DNA of 42,175 bases, from positions 1 through 42,175 of the forward strand of contig NZ_JADOES010000045.1 of assembly GCF_018739885.1 (NCBI RefSeq), read 5' to 3'. This DNA comes from Leptothoe spongobia TAU-MAC 1115. GTDB lineage: Bacteria; Cyanobacteriota; Cyanobacteriia; Phormidesmidales; Phormidesmidaceae. The notes below the pieces were generated by a model. It saw nothing but the letters and a program-made list of their open reading frames with translations, did not search any database and was not told where the DNA came from. This document shows positions 25,135-34,132 of the stretch, in pieces. Positions within the stretch are counted from its first letter, which is position 1. Every line of letters begins with the position of its first letter. A program made the translations under genes and the position numbers.

Positions 25135-26568
25135 CTACAGACCTATGTCAGATGTGTGTCGTAGCTTAGTGCCTTGATTGGCCTCTGCTAGCAAAGAGCC
25201 TATGTGACGTTCTGCCAGCTGAATGGTGTCGTTGACATTTAAGGTGCCGTTGACAATATGGGCAGAGTTGAGAATGTGCAAACCGGGCACTGACGTATGA
25301 ACCGGCGGTAGCTGGGTGGAGTAATTGAGGGTGGATAAGGCCATGACATACTTTACCCGAGAGATTTGAAAGGCTGATACCTGATCCCGCTTAAAGTCTG
25401 GATACATGGCTTCTAAGCCGCTAAGAAACTCTTCTTTGATAAATTCATCGGAGAGTTTTAAAGTGTCATCTTCTGCCGGTACATACTTTGGCAAATAGAT
25501 CAGATGATGGCCGTTTAATTCTGCTGGATCGACCAGGGCCGTCATCTCAATCACTCCGGTAAATGGAGCATCATCGGTGATGTTGGTAACGTAGTAGGGC
25601 GAAAGCGGGCGCTTTAACAACAGCGACGCACAAACAATACCCTGGTACTGGATATTAAATAGCCGAGCTAGTTCATCTTGATTGAGACCATGGCAAATTT
25701 TAGCTGCAATGGGAGCTGCTGTGGTGACCACGACTTGATCAAATTTACGCACATCCACCGATTGATTGCCTTGGTCATCCAAACGAGATTGCACGATTTG
25801 CAACTGGTCAGACTCTTTGCTGCGGCGCACTTGTTCCACCCGTGCACCCGTTAAAATTTCTACACCTTCTGCTTTGAGACGATCTCCAAACGTTTCGAGC
25901 AGACGACGATAGCCACCTTTCAAGTAGCCAAATCGTTCTTCCTTAAGGCCGTTTCGTCGGGCGGCATAGAGCCGGGCAATGGTCGCCCAGATAAAGGCAG
26001 CGGAGGCAATCCGATAGTTTTCGCCCAACTTTGCTCGGAGCAGGGGTTTCCAAAACTTATTCAGGGTACGTTTCCCGGACCAGCGCCCTAGCCACTGGGT
26101 GACTGGGATCTGCTCTAATCTGCGCCAATTGTTGATGCGGGCACCGTAGAGAATGGTAATTGCCAGCCGAATCTTGTCTAGCAGCCCCAGGGGAGGAAAT
26201 TTGAGAAACTCAATGGCGTTGGATACCGAATACAGTTGACTATCAGCATAGACACCCGTTTTGGTAATCTCCCACTGCATGTCTTGCTCTAGACCCAGCT
26301 CTTGTAAAATGCCCCGCATCCGCAGGTCCGATAGCAATGTGACATGATAATGCCGGTCCCATATCACATCTCCCAGATGCCAGGCTGATGCTAGCCCCCC
26401 TAATTCTGGGGCCGCTTCGTATAGGGTAACCTGCTGTCCGGCTTGGGCTAGGCGATGGGCTAGGGTGAGGCCAAGCATGCCCCCACCGACAATGGCCCAA
26501 GACTTGGGCCCCCAAGTCTTGGGAGCCTGTTCTTTAGGAGGCCAATGCTGGGAAGAAGGATCAGTCAT
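25135..26568 (-). CDS. FAD-dependent oxidoreductase (amine-oxidase fold)
   Basis: The gene start is the ATG at 26568, which overlaps the stop of the upstream acetyltransferase by four bases (ATGA); a longer frame reaching 26670 is not needed. The 477-residue protein has the FAD motif VGGGMLGLTLAHRLAQAGQQVTL with the second-half motif ELGGLASAW, typical of the protoporphyrinogen oxidase, phytoene desaturase and UDP-galactopyranose mutase superfamily. The rest (WDRHYHVTLL, GGYRRLLETFGDRL, INGTLNVNDTI-like end) resembles uncharacterised members found in glycan clusters. It probably oxidises or rearranges a sugar or a polyprenol; the reaction is not predictable. Confidence 0.85.
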   Translation of the reverse strand: MTDPSSQHWPPKEQAPKTWGPKSWAIVGGGMLGLTLAHRLAQAGQQVTLYEAAPELGGLASAWHLGDVIWDRHYHVTLLSDLRMRGILQELGLEQDMQWEITKTGVYADSQLYSVSNAIEFLKFPPLGLLDKIRLAITILYGARINNWRRLEQIPVTQWLGRWSGKRTLNKFWKPLLRAKLGENYRIASAAFIWATIARLYAARRNGLKEERFGYLKGGYRRLLETFGDRLKAEGVEILTGARVEQVRRSKESDQLQIVQSRLDDQGNQSVDVRKFDQVVVTTAAPIAAKICHGLNQDELARLFNIQYQGIVCASLLLKRPLSPYYVTNITDDAPFTGVIEMTALVDPAELNGHHLIYLPKYVPAEDDTLKLSDEFIKEEFLSGLEAMYPDFKRDQVSAFQISRVKYVMALSTLNYSTQLPPVHTSVPGLHILNSAHIVNGTLNVNDTIQLAERHIGSLLAEANQGTKLRHTSDIGL

Positions 26569-27230
26569 ACTGAGGATTCGATAGACGTTTTGGGAACGGA
26601 AGGCTGGGGAGCTTGACCCGTAACTAACTCGGTGATTGTTTGGTGGTAAAAGTGATACGAGCGATCGCAAGTGCTACATTTCACCATTGCCTCGTCAGAC
26701 AGCTCAGTAAAGCGACCCAGGGGCTGACCACAGCGACAGACACCCCCCACCGATCGGGCCGGACTGCCATAGACCAAGTGAAAGTCTGGGACTGACTTGG
26801 TTACGACTGACCCCATGCCCACCATAGCAAAGCGACCAATTTCAAGGTCGTTGCCAATCACACAGCGTGCGCCAATGGTGGCCCCTGCTCTCACCAACGT
26901 TGGCAGGGTATGCTCATCGGGGGCAGAAGGATAGGGGGCGAGTAAATCCGGTGTGGTGGCTCGGGGAAAGCGGTCGTTGGTAAAGATCGTTCCAGCACTA
27001 ATCATGACGCCATCCTCAATGGTGACGGCATTACAGATATAGGCAAAGGCGTTGATCTTGACTCGGTTACCAATCATCACATCGTAGGCAATATAGGCCT
27101 TGCCACCGACGATGCACTGCTCTCCCAAGCTGGCTCCATGGCGGATGTGGGCGTTGTCCCACACCGAGGTCCCATCACCTAAGGTGACATTCTCTTCCAC
27201 CATGGCGGTGGGGTGTATCCGTACGCTCAT
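26565..27230 (-). CDS. Left-handed beta-helix N-acetyltransferase, WbpD-like
   Basis: A 221-residue hexapeptide-repeat acyltransferase. From residue 3 to about 165 it shows repeats of the LbH type (IHPTAMVEENVTLGDGTSVWDNAHIRHGA and so on) and the loop AFAYICNAVTIEDGVMI. The C-terminus has a small zinc-ribbon-like part with C-x-C and C-x2-C (CRCGQPL ... VKCSTC), as in WbpD/WlbB, which acetylate a 3-amino sugar nucleotide. The start has AGGAG six bases upstream and lies nine bases after the oxidoreductase stop. With the two upstream genes it forms a 3-acetamido-sugar module. Confidence 0.9.
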   Translation of the reverse strand: MSVRIHPTAMVEENVTLGDGTSVWDNAHIRHGASLGEQCIVGGKAYIAYDVMIGNRVKINAFAYICNAVTIEDGVMISAGTIFTNDRFPRATTPDLLAPYPSAPDEHTLPTLVRAGATIGARCVIGNDLEIGRFAMVGMGSVVTKSVPDFHLVYGSPARSVGGVCRCGQPLGRFTELSDEAMVKCSTCDRSYHFYHQTITELVTGQAPQPSVPKTSIESSV

Positions 27231-27239
27231 AGTGAACTC

Positions 27240-28304
27240 CTAGGCGATACCTGTCGCTAGTTGTTTGCCATTGCCACTGGTGTCTCCATGGGCATAGAGC
27301 GCCAGGGTCTCGCTCAGGGTACTCACGCTGGTCCAGCGGCTCTGGTTGAGGGACTCATAGGCAGCGTTGATCACTTCGACGGATGCGATCGCATCTTCAG
27401 CCTTAATTCGCAGCTCTTCCTCACCTCGGATGGCACGGGCAACGTTAGTCAACTGATTTTTAAAGGATTCCAACTTGTTGTAGCCGCTACCAAAGATAAC
27501 CCAGTCGCGACTAGAAGACTGACGATACTTGGACTCTTTCCAACCGATGGATACGGTACCGTGGGAGCCGTAAATCCGCAAGAAATAATCGAGTTCTTTG
27601 TTGATACTCCAGGATAGGTCAATGTTACCCATCACACCCTGAGCGCTTTTAACAAAGATCCGGGCTGTATCTTCAACGGACAATCCTTGGATCCGCTTAC
27701 CTTCAACTGCCTGGACCTCGGTCAAGGGGCCGAGGAAGTAGCGCATGATATCAACGGAGTGGGTGCCGTTATCAATCAGTACACCGCCACCGCTGACGGC
27801 TGGATTCGCATTCCAGCGATTACCCATGTCTACACGGGCGGTAAAGGCGTTCTCGCACAATACAATATCGCCTAGGATGCCAGACTGCAGTAGACTTTTG
27901 GCCTTCACCATGTCGTCTACATAGCGGAACTTAGATGCCATGGTCAGCAGCACATTATTCTGTTGTGCTGCTGCGTACATCTTTTGAGCATTTTCTAAAT
28001 CAATACTGAGGGGCTTTTCGCATAGGACGTTAACACCGCGATTGAGGAAGTAAAGAACAATCTCGGGGTGAGTAATGGGTGGAGTACAGATAATGACCGC
28101 ATCTAGCTCTTGAGCCTCAGCCATGGCTTCATAGGAGGTATAGCTGGCACAACCAGCACTTTCAGCCATGGCCTGAGCAGCTTCAGGACGAATATCGGCC
28201 ACACCGACCAAGGTGGCAATCTCTACATGCTCAAAGGATTGAGCGTGAGTCTGGGCAATGGCTCCAGCTCCAATCAAACCAAACTTTACCGGCTGAATTG
28301 TCAT
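27240..28304 (-). CDS. Gfo/Idh/MocA sugar-nucleotide oxidoreductase, WbpB-like
   Basis: A 354-residue NAD(P)-dependent dehydrogenase. The Rossmann motif GAGAIA is at 12-17 and the conserved EKP at 96-98, followed by the typical GGGVLIDNGTHSVDIMRYF stretch in the C-terminal domain. In gene sets with an aminotransferase and a hexapeptide acetyltransferase this family oxidises the 3-hydroxyl of a sugar nucleotide to a ketone, preparing it for amination (WbpB in Pseudomonas). The sugar here is unknown. It lies second in the module and is followed almost at once (nine bases) by the acetyltransferase. Confidence 0.9.
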   Translation of the reverse strand: MTIQPVKFGLIGAGAIAQTHAQSFEHVEIATLVGVADIRPEAAQAMAESAGCASYTSYEAMAEAQELDAVIICTPPITHPEIVLYFLNRGVNVLCEKPLSIDLENAQKMYAAAQQNNVLLTMASKFRYVDDMVKAKSLLQSGILGDIVLCENAFTARVDMGNRWNANPAVSGGGVLIDNGTHSVDIMRYFLGPLTEVQAVEGKRIQGLSVEDTARIFVKSAQGVMGNIDLSWSINKELDYFLRIYGSHGTVSIGWKESKYRQSSSRDWVIFGSGYNKLESFKNQLTNVARAIRGEEELRIKAEDAIASVEVINAAYESLNQSRWTSVSTLSETLALYAHGDTSGNGKQLATGIA

Positions 28305-28351
28305 AGAAAAATTCCGTAAAAGATCAAGAAAGTCATTGTTGTGAAAATTTT

Positions 28352-28441
28352 GAGTTTTGAGTTTTGAGGTGATGGGCGTTTAGCAAGGGCCTGGGCAAAC
28401 GCTCAGCTGACTTAAAATTAAGACGTCAAAACTCAAAACTC
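28352..28441. repeat. 16-bp inverted repeat with inner hairpin inside the operon
   Basis: GAGTTTTGAGTTTTGA (28352-28367) and its exact complement (28426-28441) flank an inner GCGTTT/AAACGC pair (28376-28381 with 28397-28402). It fills most of the 143-base gap between the aminotransferase and oxidoreductase genes. It may be an inserted palindromic repeat, an internal attenuator or an mRNA processing site. Confidence 0.65.
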
Positions 28442-28447
28442 TCTTAA

Positions 28448-29677
28448 TTACTGAAGCGCTGCGATCTCATCCTTAATTGATTGAGCAATGTAGTCCACAT
28501 GCTCCTGGGTGTAGCCTTCATTCCAAGGCAGTACTAGCACTCGCTCTAGACCGTCATAGGTACCAGGAAACTTAGTTTTGTCATAGTCAACTGCTTCAGG
28601 ACGAGCAACACTAAAGGGGAAACGAGAGTTGCCAAAGGTGCGCTGATCGCGGAAAATCTCACAGCAGAAAGCGGGCTTTTGGATGTAGCGAGGGGCCGAG
28701 AAAATACCACGATTTTCCTTGAGCCATTTGGCCAACCCAACTGCCCCATCAGGAATAACCGCAGCATCTACGCTAAGACAGTACTTCCAGTACACATGGG
28801 TGTTATGGGTTTCATGGTGAGGGGGGGTTACCCCGGATAGACCCTGCAGCTGACTGGTCAAGTTGTTGGCTAGCTGACGGCGCTTTTCAACAACGCCTTT
28901 TAGCTTCGGTAGCTGGGCTGATGCTACTGCACCTTGAAGCTCGGTCAAGCGGTAGTTGGGAGCCAAGAAATAATGGTCAGGCTTGGGATCGCCATAGCCC
29001 CAGGCCTTGTTAATAAATAAATACATGCGGCGAGCTAGAGCCTCATTGTTAGTGACCACAATGCCGCCTTCACCAGTGGTAATGTGCTTACCTTGCTGCA
29101 TGCTGTAGCAGCCGATGTCGCCAATGGTGCCAACAATTTGATCACGGTGGGTCGCTAGAAATGCCTGCGCGGTGTCTTCGATCACCGGAATGTTATGAGC
29201 CTTAGCTAGGGCCATAATTTTATCCATCTCACAGGGATTGCCAAACAGGTGAGTAACCATGATGGCTTTAGTGCGAGAACTAATGCATTTTTCAATGGTC
29301 TCAGCTGTCACATTCCAGGTGACTGGATCGATATCTGCAAACACCGGCACTGCACTCTGATACAGGATTGGGGCCAGCGCTCCCATATCAGTAACGGAGG
29401 TAGTGATGATCTCATCACCTGGTTCAGGATCGATGGCTGCTACAGCCGTATGGACCGCTGCTGAACCAGAGGCACAAGCGTAGGCATACTTAACCCCAAA
29501 CATTTCGGCAAACTCTTTTTCTAGAGCTTTGACAAAGGTACCTTTGGTGCTAGTCAAAGTGCCACTATTGATGGCCTCTGTCAGCAACTGTATTTCCTCT
29601 GCTCCTAATGTTCTCCCCGATGAGTTTTGGTCTGAGGGCAGTTGCATTTGAGTCGGCTTAGGCATCATACCAACCAT
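28448..29677 (-). CDS. DegT/DnrJ/EryC1 family sugar aminotransferase
   Basis: A 409-residue PLP enzyme. The Schiff-base lysine is K197 in SMQQGKHITTGEGG, the cofactor-binding aspartate is in VIEDTAQAF (D168), and ASGSAAVH (69-76) binds phosphate. The family adds an amino group to keto-sugars made by dehydratases or by Gfo/Idh dehydrogenases. The start is supported by AAGGAG ten bases upstream. Together with the next two genes it gives an amination and acetylation route, analogous to WbpB-WbpE-WbpD of diacetamido-uronate synthesis. The sugar it acts on cannot be read from the sequence. Confidence 0.93.
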   Translation of the reverse strand: MVGMMPKPTQMQLPSDQNSSGRTLGAEEIQLLTEAINSGTLTSTKGTFVKALEKEFAEMFGVKYAYACASGSAAVHTAVAAIDPEPGDEIITTSVTDMGALAPILYQSAVPVFADIDPVTWNVTAETIEKCISSRTKAIMVTHLFGNPCEMDKIMALAKAHNIPVIEDTAQAFLATHRDQIVGTIGDIGCYSMQQGKHITTGEGGIVVTNNEALARRMYLFINKAWGYGDPKPDHYFLAPNYRLTELQGAVASAQLPKLKGVVEKRRQLANNLTSQLQGLSGVTPPHHETHNTHVYWKYCLSVDAAVIPDGAVGLAKWLKENRGIFSAPRYIQKPAFCCEIFRDQRTFGNSRFPFSVARPEAVDYDKTKFPGTYDGLERVLVLPWNEGYTQEHVDYIAQSIKDEIAALQ

Positions 29678-29741
29678 AGTTTTTAAGCTCCTTAATTTAT
29701 CTCTTTACATCGTTTGAGTAAGACAATCTAAATCTCTGGCT

Positions 29742-30866
29742 TTAAGAGCGATTAGATTTATTGATTTGAGTTCCCAAAAAGAAACTCTCCTCGAAGTAAT
29801 GTTTCATCTGCATGGCCAATAACCCCAGGCTCAAAAACTGGAACGCTAAAATTAGCGTGATCATCCCTAGAAAATAATCATGGGGATATTCAACAAAGGT
29901 GTAGGAGATCAACTCAGAAAACCCAGTTCCAGGGGGCAGCGAACCATAAGCTTCTAGGCAATGCACGCCAATATGGGCAAACACATAGGCCGCCCCCAGG
30001 GATAGCATCAGTCCCGGTAGTACGAAAAACATAACGGGCCGGAAAATAAACCCGTAAAAAACTACCGACCAGCTATGTCGTAAAATCTTCATGCTGGATT
30101 TACGACGAGCTGGTTTTGCCGCTTTGCGTGTGTGTGGTCGACTATGATTGCGCCAGCAAAGGTGGCCTGGAATCTCTACAATCGGCACCTTAAGCATGCG
30201 GGCCTTGTAAAGAATCTCAGGATTAACGTCCATCCCAGTTGAACGAAAGCTCAACGACTTGATAAACGAGGCTTCATAAGCCCTCACCATGCCCGTTAAT
30301 GTAGCTGTATCTCGTTTTGCTGCCAGGGACAAGAAACGATTTGCCCACACACTCAACATTAGCCGTGACCAAGGCACATTGGAAACTTTTCCCCCTGGCA
30401 TATAGGGAGAAATTACCACGACCTTAGCTTGAGTTGCCTGGATCTTTTGAAGTAACTGTTCAATGTGCTCGGGGGCATAGCTCAGGTCTAAATCTAGCGT
30501 GACGATATACTGGCCACGACAATGCTCAAACCCCGTTTTGAGGGCCTGCCCCAGACCTTGATTCACACGGTGATGCACAACGTTAATACCGGGATGTTGC
30601 TGGGCAGCCAGTTCAGCAAGTGACCCTGTGTTGTCACGACTACCATCGTTAACCAATACAATTTCCCAAGAGTACTGTGTTTCTATCGTATGGAGATAGT
30701 CACAGAGTATGTTGAGATTGTCTTCAAGAATAGCAGCCTCGTTATAAGCTGGTACCACAACAGACACAAAAGGTCTCTCCGATGAGTGATCAGAGAGTCT
30801 CTCATGTTGATATGGATCGACAGGCCACTGAGCAGGACTCTGAGATATTCGAACAGTTGAGCTCAT
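29742..30866 (-). CDS. GT2 glycosyltransferase, polyprenyl-phosphate type, with membrane anchor
   Basis: A 374-residue protein, first gene of the glycan run. The GT2 domain has VSVVVPAYNEAAILEDNL (34-51), VLVNDGSRDNT and the DxD-like acids D125/D127 in VTLDLDLSY. Two C-terminal hydrophobic segments (about 275-305 and 340-362) anchor it in the membrane, as in dolichol-phosphate mannose synthase and its bacterial relatives. The ATG at 30866 has a GAG five bases upstream and is preferred over the TTG at 30887. It would load a sugar onto a polyprenyl phosphate for the GT-C enzyme at 21297. Confidence 0.88.
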   Translation of the reverse strand: MSSTVRISQSPAQWPVDPYQHERLSDHSSERPFVSVVVPAYNEAAILEDNLNILCDYLHTIETQYSWEIVLVNDGSRDNTGSLAELAAQQHPGINVVHHRVNQGLGQALKTGFEHCRGQYIVTLDLDLSYAPEHIEQLLQKIQATQAKVVVISPYMPGGKVSNVPWSRLMLSVWANRFLSLAAKRDTATLTGMVRAYEASFIKSLSFRSTGMDVNPEILYKARMLKVPIVEIPGHLCWRNHSRPHTRKAAKPARRKSSMKILRHSWSVVFYGFIFRPVMFFVLPGLMLSLGAAYVFAHIGVHCLEAYGSLPPGTGFSELISYTFVEYPHDYFLGMITLILAFQFLSLGLLAMQMKHYFEESFFLGTQINKSNRS

Positions 30867-31350
30867 CACTTCTCTAATGCGATTCAACGGGTAACTTTAA
30901 TTACCCCAAACAGGCTAAGGACAGCTTCCCAGGGGGACCTATAAATCCTTCGGCTCATTCTAAGGACAGCTTCCCAGGGGGCCTATAAATCCTTCGGCTC
31001 ATTGACAAACCTTCAATAGAAGGCTTACAAAAAGCGCTTAGCATTTTTCCCCGCTTAGTAGCATGTCTCACTCAGCCCTCTGTAAGTTCCTTAAAATGAA
31101 ATGAAAAAGAACCGGGAAATCTGAAAGCGTCCTGAGTAATGAAACCTGGTGGCAGTGTTAAATTTTGTTGACTATTAAGGACAACAACTGCTAACTATGA
31201 AAGAGGATTTCATAGTTATTCAAAGACTTCATAAAGCTGTCTGACATTAGGTTTGTGCAATTACCGGAATGTGCAATTGCCAGTGAATAGATGCTAACGG
31301 ACGGTATCAACTGCTTCAGATGTTTTAGGCGATTGCTTTATGTTGTTAGG
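30867..31350. other. Leader/promoter region of the glycan operon
   Basis: No gene. Going towards the operon it has a direct repeat TGTGCAATT-A/G-CC 16 bases apart (31255 and 31271), a 45-bp tandem duplication (30915-31003) and a hairpin GGGTAA/TTACCC (30889-30906) just before the first start codon. Confidence 0.45.
30915..31003. repeat. Tandem 45/44-bp duplication in the operon leader
   Basis: Two adjacent copies (30915-30959 and 30960-31003) are identical apart from one deleted base in the second. Read on the minus strand each copy can fold: AAGGA and TCCTT pair around an inner TCCC-CCT-GGGA hairpin, which is weakened by the deletion in one copy. Two repeat units without a spacer exclude a CRISPR array. 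Confidence 0.75.
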
Positions 31351-32508
31351 TCAGTTCTTCGGTTCAATCACCAATAATTGACCGTTATCCTCATCTGTCA
31401 ATACATAGAGATTTCCATCTGGACCTTGGCGAATATCCCGTACCCGTTGTCCGATGGGGATAGCTTCTGTTTCAATGGCATTGCCATCGGGTGTGACTCG
31501 AATACGACGAATTTCTTGATTAACTAAGGCCCCGGCAAACAGATTTCCTTGCCATTCGGGGAATGTATTACCGCTGTAAACGGCCAATCCCGATGGGGCA
31601 ATGGATGGGGTCCAAACAATCGATGGGTCAACCATACCGGGCTGAGACTGGATCTGACTGACAAGCCGGTCCACATGATATTCCCGACTATGACTAACTA
31701 AGGGCCAACCGTAGTTCTTTCCAGACGTTAGAAGATTGAGTTCATCCCCCCCCCGAGCCCCATGCTCAGTGGCCCATACTTGCTGATTGACCGCATCGTA
31801 GGCCAGTCCTTGAATATTGCGGTGTCCATAGGTCCACAGGGCCGACACTCCCTGCTCAGCAATGACTGGATTATTAACGGGGACTGAGCCATCGGCATTG
31901 AGACGAATTACTTTGCCCAGGTTACTATCCGTTTTCTGGGCCTGCTGACGGATCAAGGCTCCTTCTAACTCCAACGGTGGATTACCGCCGTCGCCAATGG
32001 ATATCAACAGGGTCCCATCGGGCAGCCACAGCAGCCGTGACCCAAAATGCTGTGTACCTTGTTTTTGAGGGGACACAGAAAAAATTATTTCCCAGTTGCT
32101 GAGGGCATTCCCCTCTAATTGGGCTCGTGCTACCTGAGTATGATTGGCATTTGGGTTACCTGCTGCATAGGTAAAGTAAACCCAGCGATTTTCAGCAAAC
32201 TGAGGATGGATGGCTACATCTAATAGGCCCCCTTGACCCTGGGCTAGTACAGGGGGAACTCCACTGATGGGTATTAGCTGGTCATTTTGCCAATGGCTTA
32301 GACTGCCGGGACGTTCAGTAATTAATAGGCTGCCATCGGGGAGCCAGGCCATACTCCAGGGATGATCCAGGCCTGATGCGATGGCACGAACCTGATATTC
32401 CTGGTTTGTGCCATCGGAGACACTGGATAGCAATGGTTGACAAGCTGTGGTGGCAATCAACGCAGCTGCACCCAGGCACCCCCACAGGCGATTAAAACGA
32501 CCGATCAT
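31351..32508 (-). CDS. Secreted PQQ-dependent aldose sugar dehydrogenase-like protein
   Basis: A 385-residue beta-propeller of the glucose/sorbosone dehydrogenase family. Seven-blade landmarks: GLDHPWSMAWLPDGSLLITERPG, GQGGLLDVAIHPQF, LLISIGDGGN, VWATEHGARGGDELNLL and YGWPLVSHS. The N-terminus is a signal peptide that ends at ATTAC, a weak lipobox. The ATG at 32508 has AGGA seven bases upstream. The usual substrates are aldose sugars with PQQ as cofactor; no PQQ genes are in the window, and the host may depend on outside PQQ or use the fold for another purpose. Confidence 0.85.
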   Translation of the reverse strand: MIGRFNRLWGCLGAAALIATTACQPLLSSVSDGTNQEYQVRAIASGLDHPWSMAWLPDGSLLITERPGSLSHWQNDQLIPISGVPPVLAQGQGGLLDVAIHPQFAENRWVYFTYAAGNPNANHTQVARAQLEGNALSNWEIIFSVSPQKQGTQHFGSRLLWLPDGTLLISIGDGGNPPLELEGALIRQQAQKTDSNLGKVIRLNADGSVPVNNPVIAEQGVSALWTYGHRNIQGLAYDAVNQQVWATEHGARGGDELNLLTSGKNYGWPLVSHSREYHVDRLVSQIQSQPGMVDPSIVWTPSIAPSGLAVYSGNTFPEWQGNLFAGALVNQEIRRIRVTPDGNAIETEAIPIGQRVRDIRQGPDGNLYVLTDEDNGQLLVIEPKN

Positions 32509-32773
32509 AAGCATGTCCTACAGCGGCATGGAACTATTAAACCTTGTTCACATCTGAGTCTGTAGTTTTTTGTAACAGATGGGAGATATAAAGATAGACC
32601 TATGGATAGTAATCAATTCTAAAATGCTTTCTCAGCAACGTTTTGGCAAAAATCCGAATCAAAAATACACATTGAATTACAAAACAGAACGCAAATGGCC
32701 TGATATATTAGTGGCTTCCTAGTGTCCAAGGGTTAGTAGGAGGTACGTCCACTGATAGTGTTTTTCTATACCT

Positions 32774-34132
32774 ATGGTTGACGGTGGTGGCCCCATGTCT
32801 CCTGAAGATGCCATTACACTCGTTGATAAACTGCTTTCACCGTATCGATTAACGGCTATCCAAGAGGTCGTTTTTAGACGATGTTGGCAGGGTTCGACCT
32901 ATGCGCAAATTGCAGCTAGCGAGGGCTATGATGCTGATTATGTAAGGGTCACAGGTTCTCGTCTCTGGCAGAAAATATCCCAGGTTTTGGGGGAACGTGT
33001 CACCAAAAAAAATATCCACGCGGTGCTCCGGCAGCAAGCCTATCAGCTACATCAGCCTGCCACCCCCGATCCCTGGTGGCCCGGTGCCGATAGTTCAGAC
33101 ACTACGTTTCCTGGTAGCCCTCTCCCCTTAGGCAGTTCCCTCTATATTGAACGACCTCCTGTGGAAAACCAGGCCATGGGTGAATTATTAAAGCCGGGAG
33201 CGTTGCTAAGAATTCGTGCACCAGAACGATGGGGGAAAACTTCCCTGGTTAATCGCCTCGTCGCCCAGGCTCAAAAACTTAACTTTAAAATAGTTCGACT
33301 TAACTTCCGTCAGGCCGATGCAGGAGTTTTAGCCAACTTTGATAAATTCTTACGGTGGTTTTGCGCCAATATTGCTCAACAGTTAAAGCTAACGGCTCAA
33401 CTAGATGATGTTTGGAACATTGATCTAGGTAGCAAAGTCAGCTGTACCAACTACATGCAGAGCAGTGTTTTAAATCCGCTACATCAACCCTTGCTCTTGG
33501 TGATTGATGATCTTCAAGCCGTGTTTGAGCATCCTGTAATGGCTCAAGAATTCTTGCCCATGTTACGAGTGTGGCATGAAGAAGCCAAAAATCTCACAGA
33601 GTGGGGGTATCTCAGATTGCTTGTTGCCTATGCGACAGAAGCTTACATTCCACTACAGATCCATCAGTCTCCATTTAATGTAGGGCTACCTCTGCGATTG
33701 CCTGCTTTTACTCTAGAACAAACCAAACAGCTAGCCCAGCGCTACCACATACCTTGGGATCAGGGATTAACTTCCCTCCATACCTTAGTAGAAGGTCATC
33801 CCTATTTGGTTCATCTAGCGCTCTATAACCTCAGCGTACATAAGATGGATCTCACTCGATTGATCAACGAAGCGCCTCAACAGAGTGGTATCTACAGCGA
33901 TCATCTGCGTAGTTATCTGGCTATCTTTGAAGCAGAACCCACTCTAGCCAGAACATTTTATCGAGTGATTGAACAAGATACCGCTACCGAATTAGAACCC
34001 ATGGCCGCCTATCGTTTGGAGAGTATGGGTCTGGTCACCTTAGTGGGAAATACAGCAACTGCTAGCTGTAATCTTTACAGGCAGTACTTTGGTGGCCGCT
34101 TAGGAGTCGAGTCGAGCGACTACGCTGTCTGA
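32774..34132 (+). CDS. HTH-AAA STAND-type protein (vMAP-N/AAA_35-like)
   Basis: A 452-residue protein. Residues 9-85 form a helix-turn-helix domain of the type found at the N-terminus of cyanobacterial STAND proteins (LTAIQEVVFRRCWQGSTYAQIA, LWQKISQVLGERVTKKN). An AAA-like NTPase follows with Walker A APERWGKT (149-156) and Walker B LLLVIDDLQ (240-248), then a winged-helix-like end reading LYRQYFGGRL. It lacks an effector or repeat domain, so it is shorter than most relatives. The start could also be the in-frame ATG at 32795. The last 33 bases overlap the 3' end of the convergent receiver gene. Confidence 0.8.
   Translation: MVDGGGPMSPEDAITLVDKLLSPYRLTAIQEVVFRRCWQGSTYAQIAASEGYDADYVRVTGSRLWQKISQVLGERVTKKNIHAVLRQQAYQLHQPATPDPWWPGADSSDTTFPGSPLPLGSSLYIERPPVENQAMGELLKPGALLRIRAPERWGKTSLVNRLVAQAQKLNFKIVRLNFRQADAGVLANFDKFLRWFCANIAQQLKLTAQLDDVWNIDLGSKVSCTNYMQSSVLNPLHQPLLLVIDDLQAVFEHPVMAQEFLPMLRVWHEEAKNLTEWGYLRLLVAYATEAYIPLQIHQSPFNVGLPLRLPAFTLEQTKQLAQRYHIPWDQGLTSLHTLVEGHPYLVHLALYNLSVHKMDLTRLINEAPQQSGIYSDHLRSYLAIFEAEPTLARTFYRVIEQDTATELEPMAAYRLESMGLVTLVGNTATASCNLYRQYFGGRLGVESSDYAV

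Noticed and set aside
30915..31003. A short CRISPR array
   Set aside because: Only two units, directly abutting with no spacer, and no cas genes nearby.
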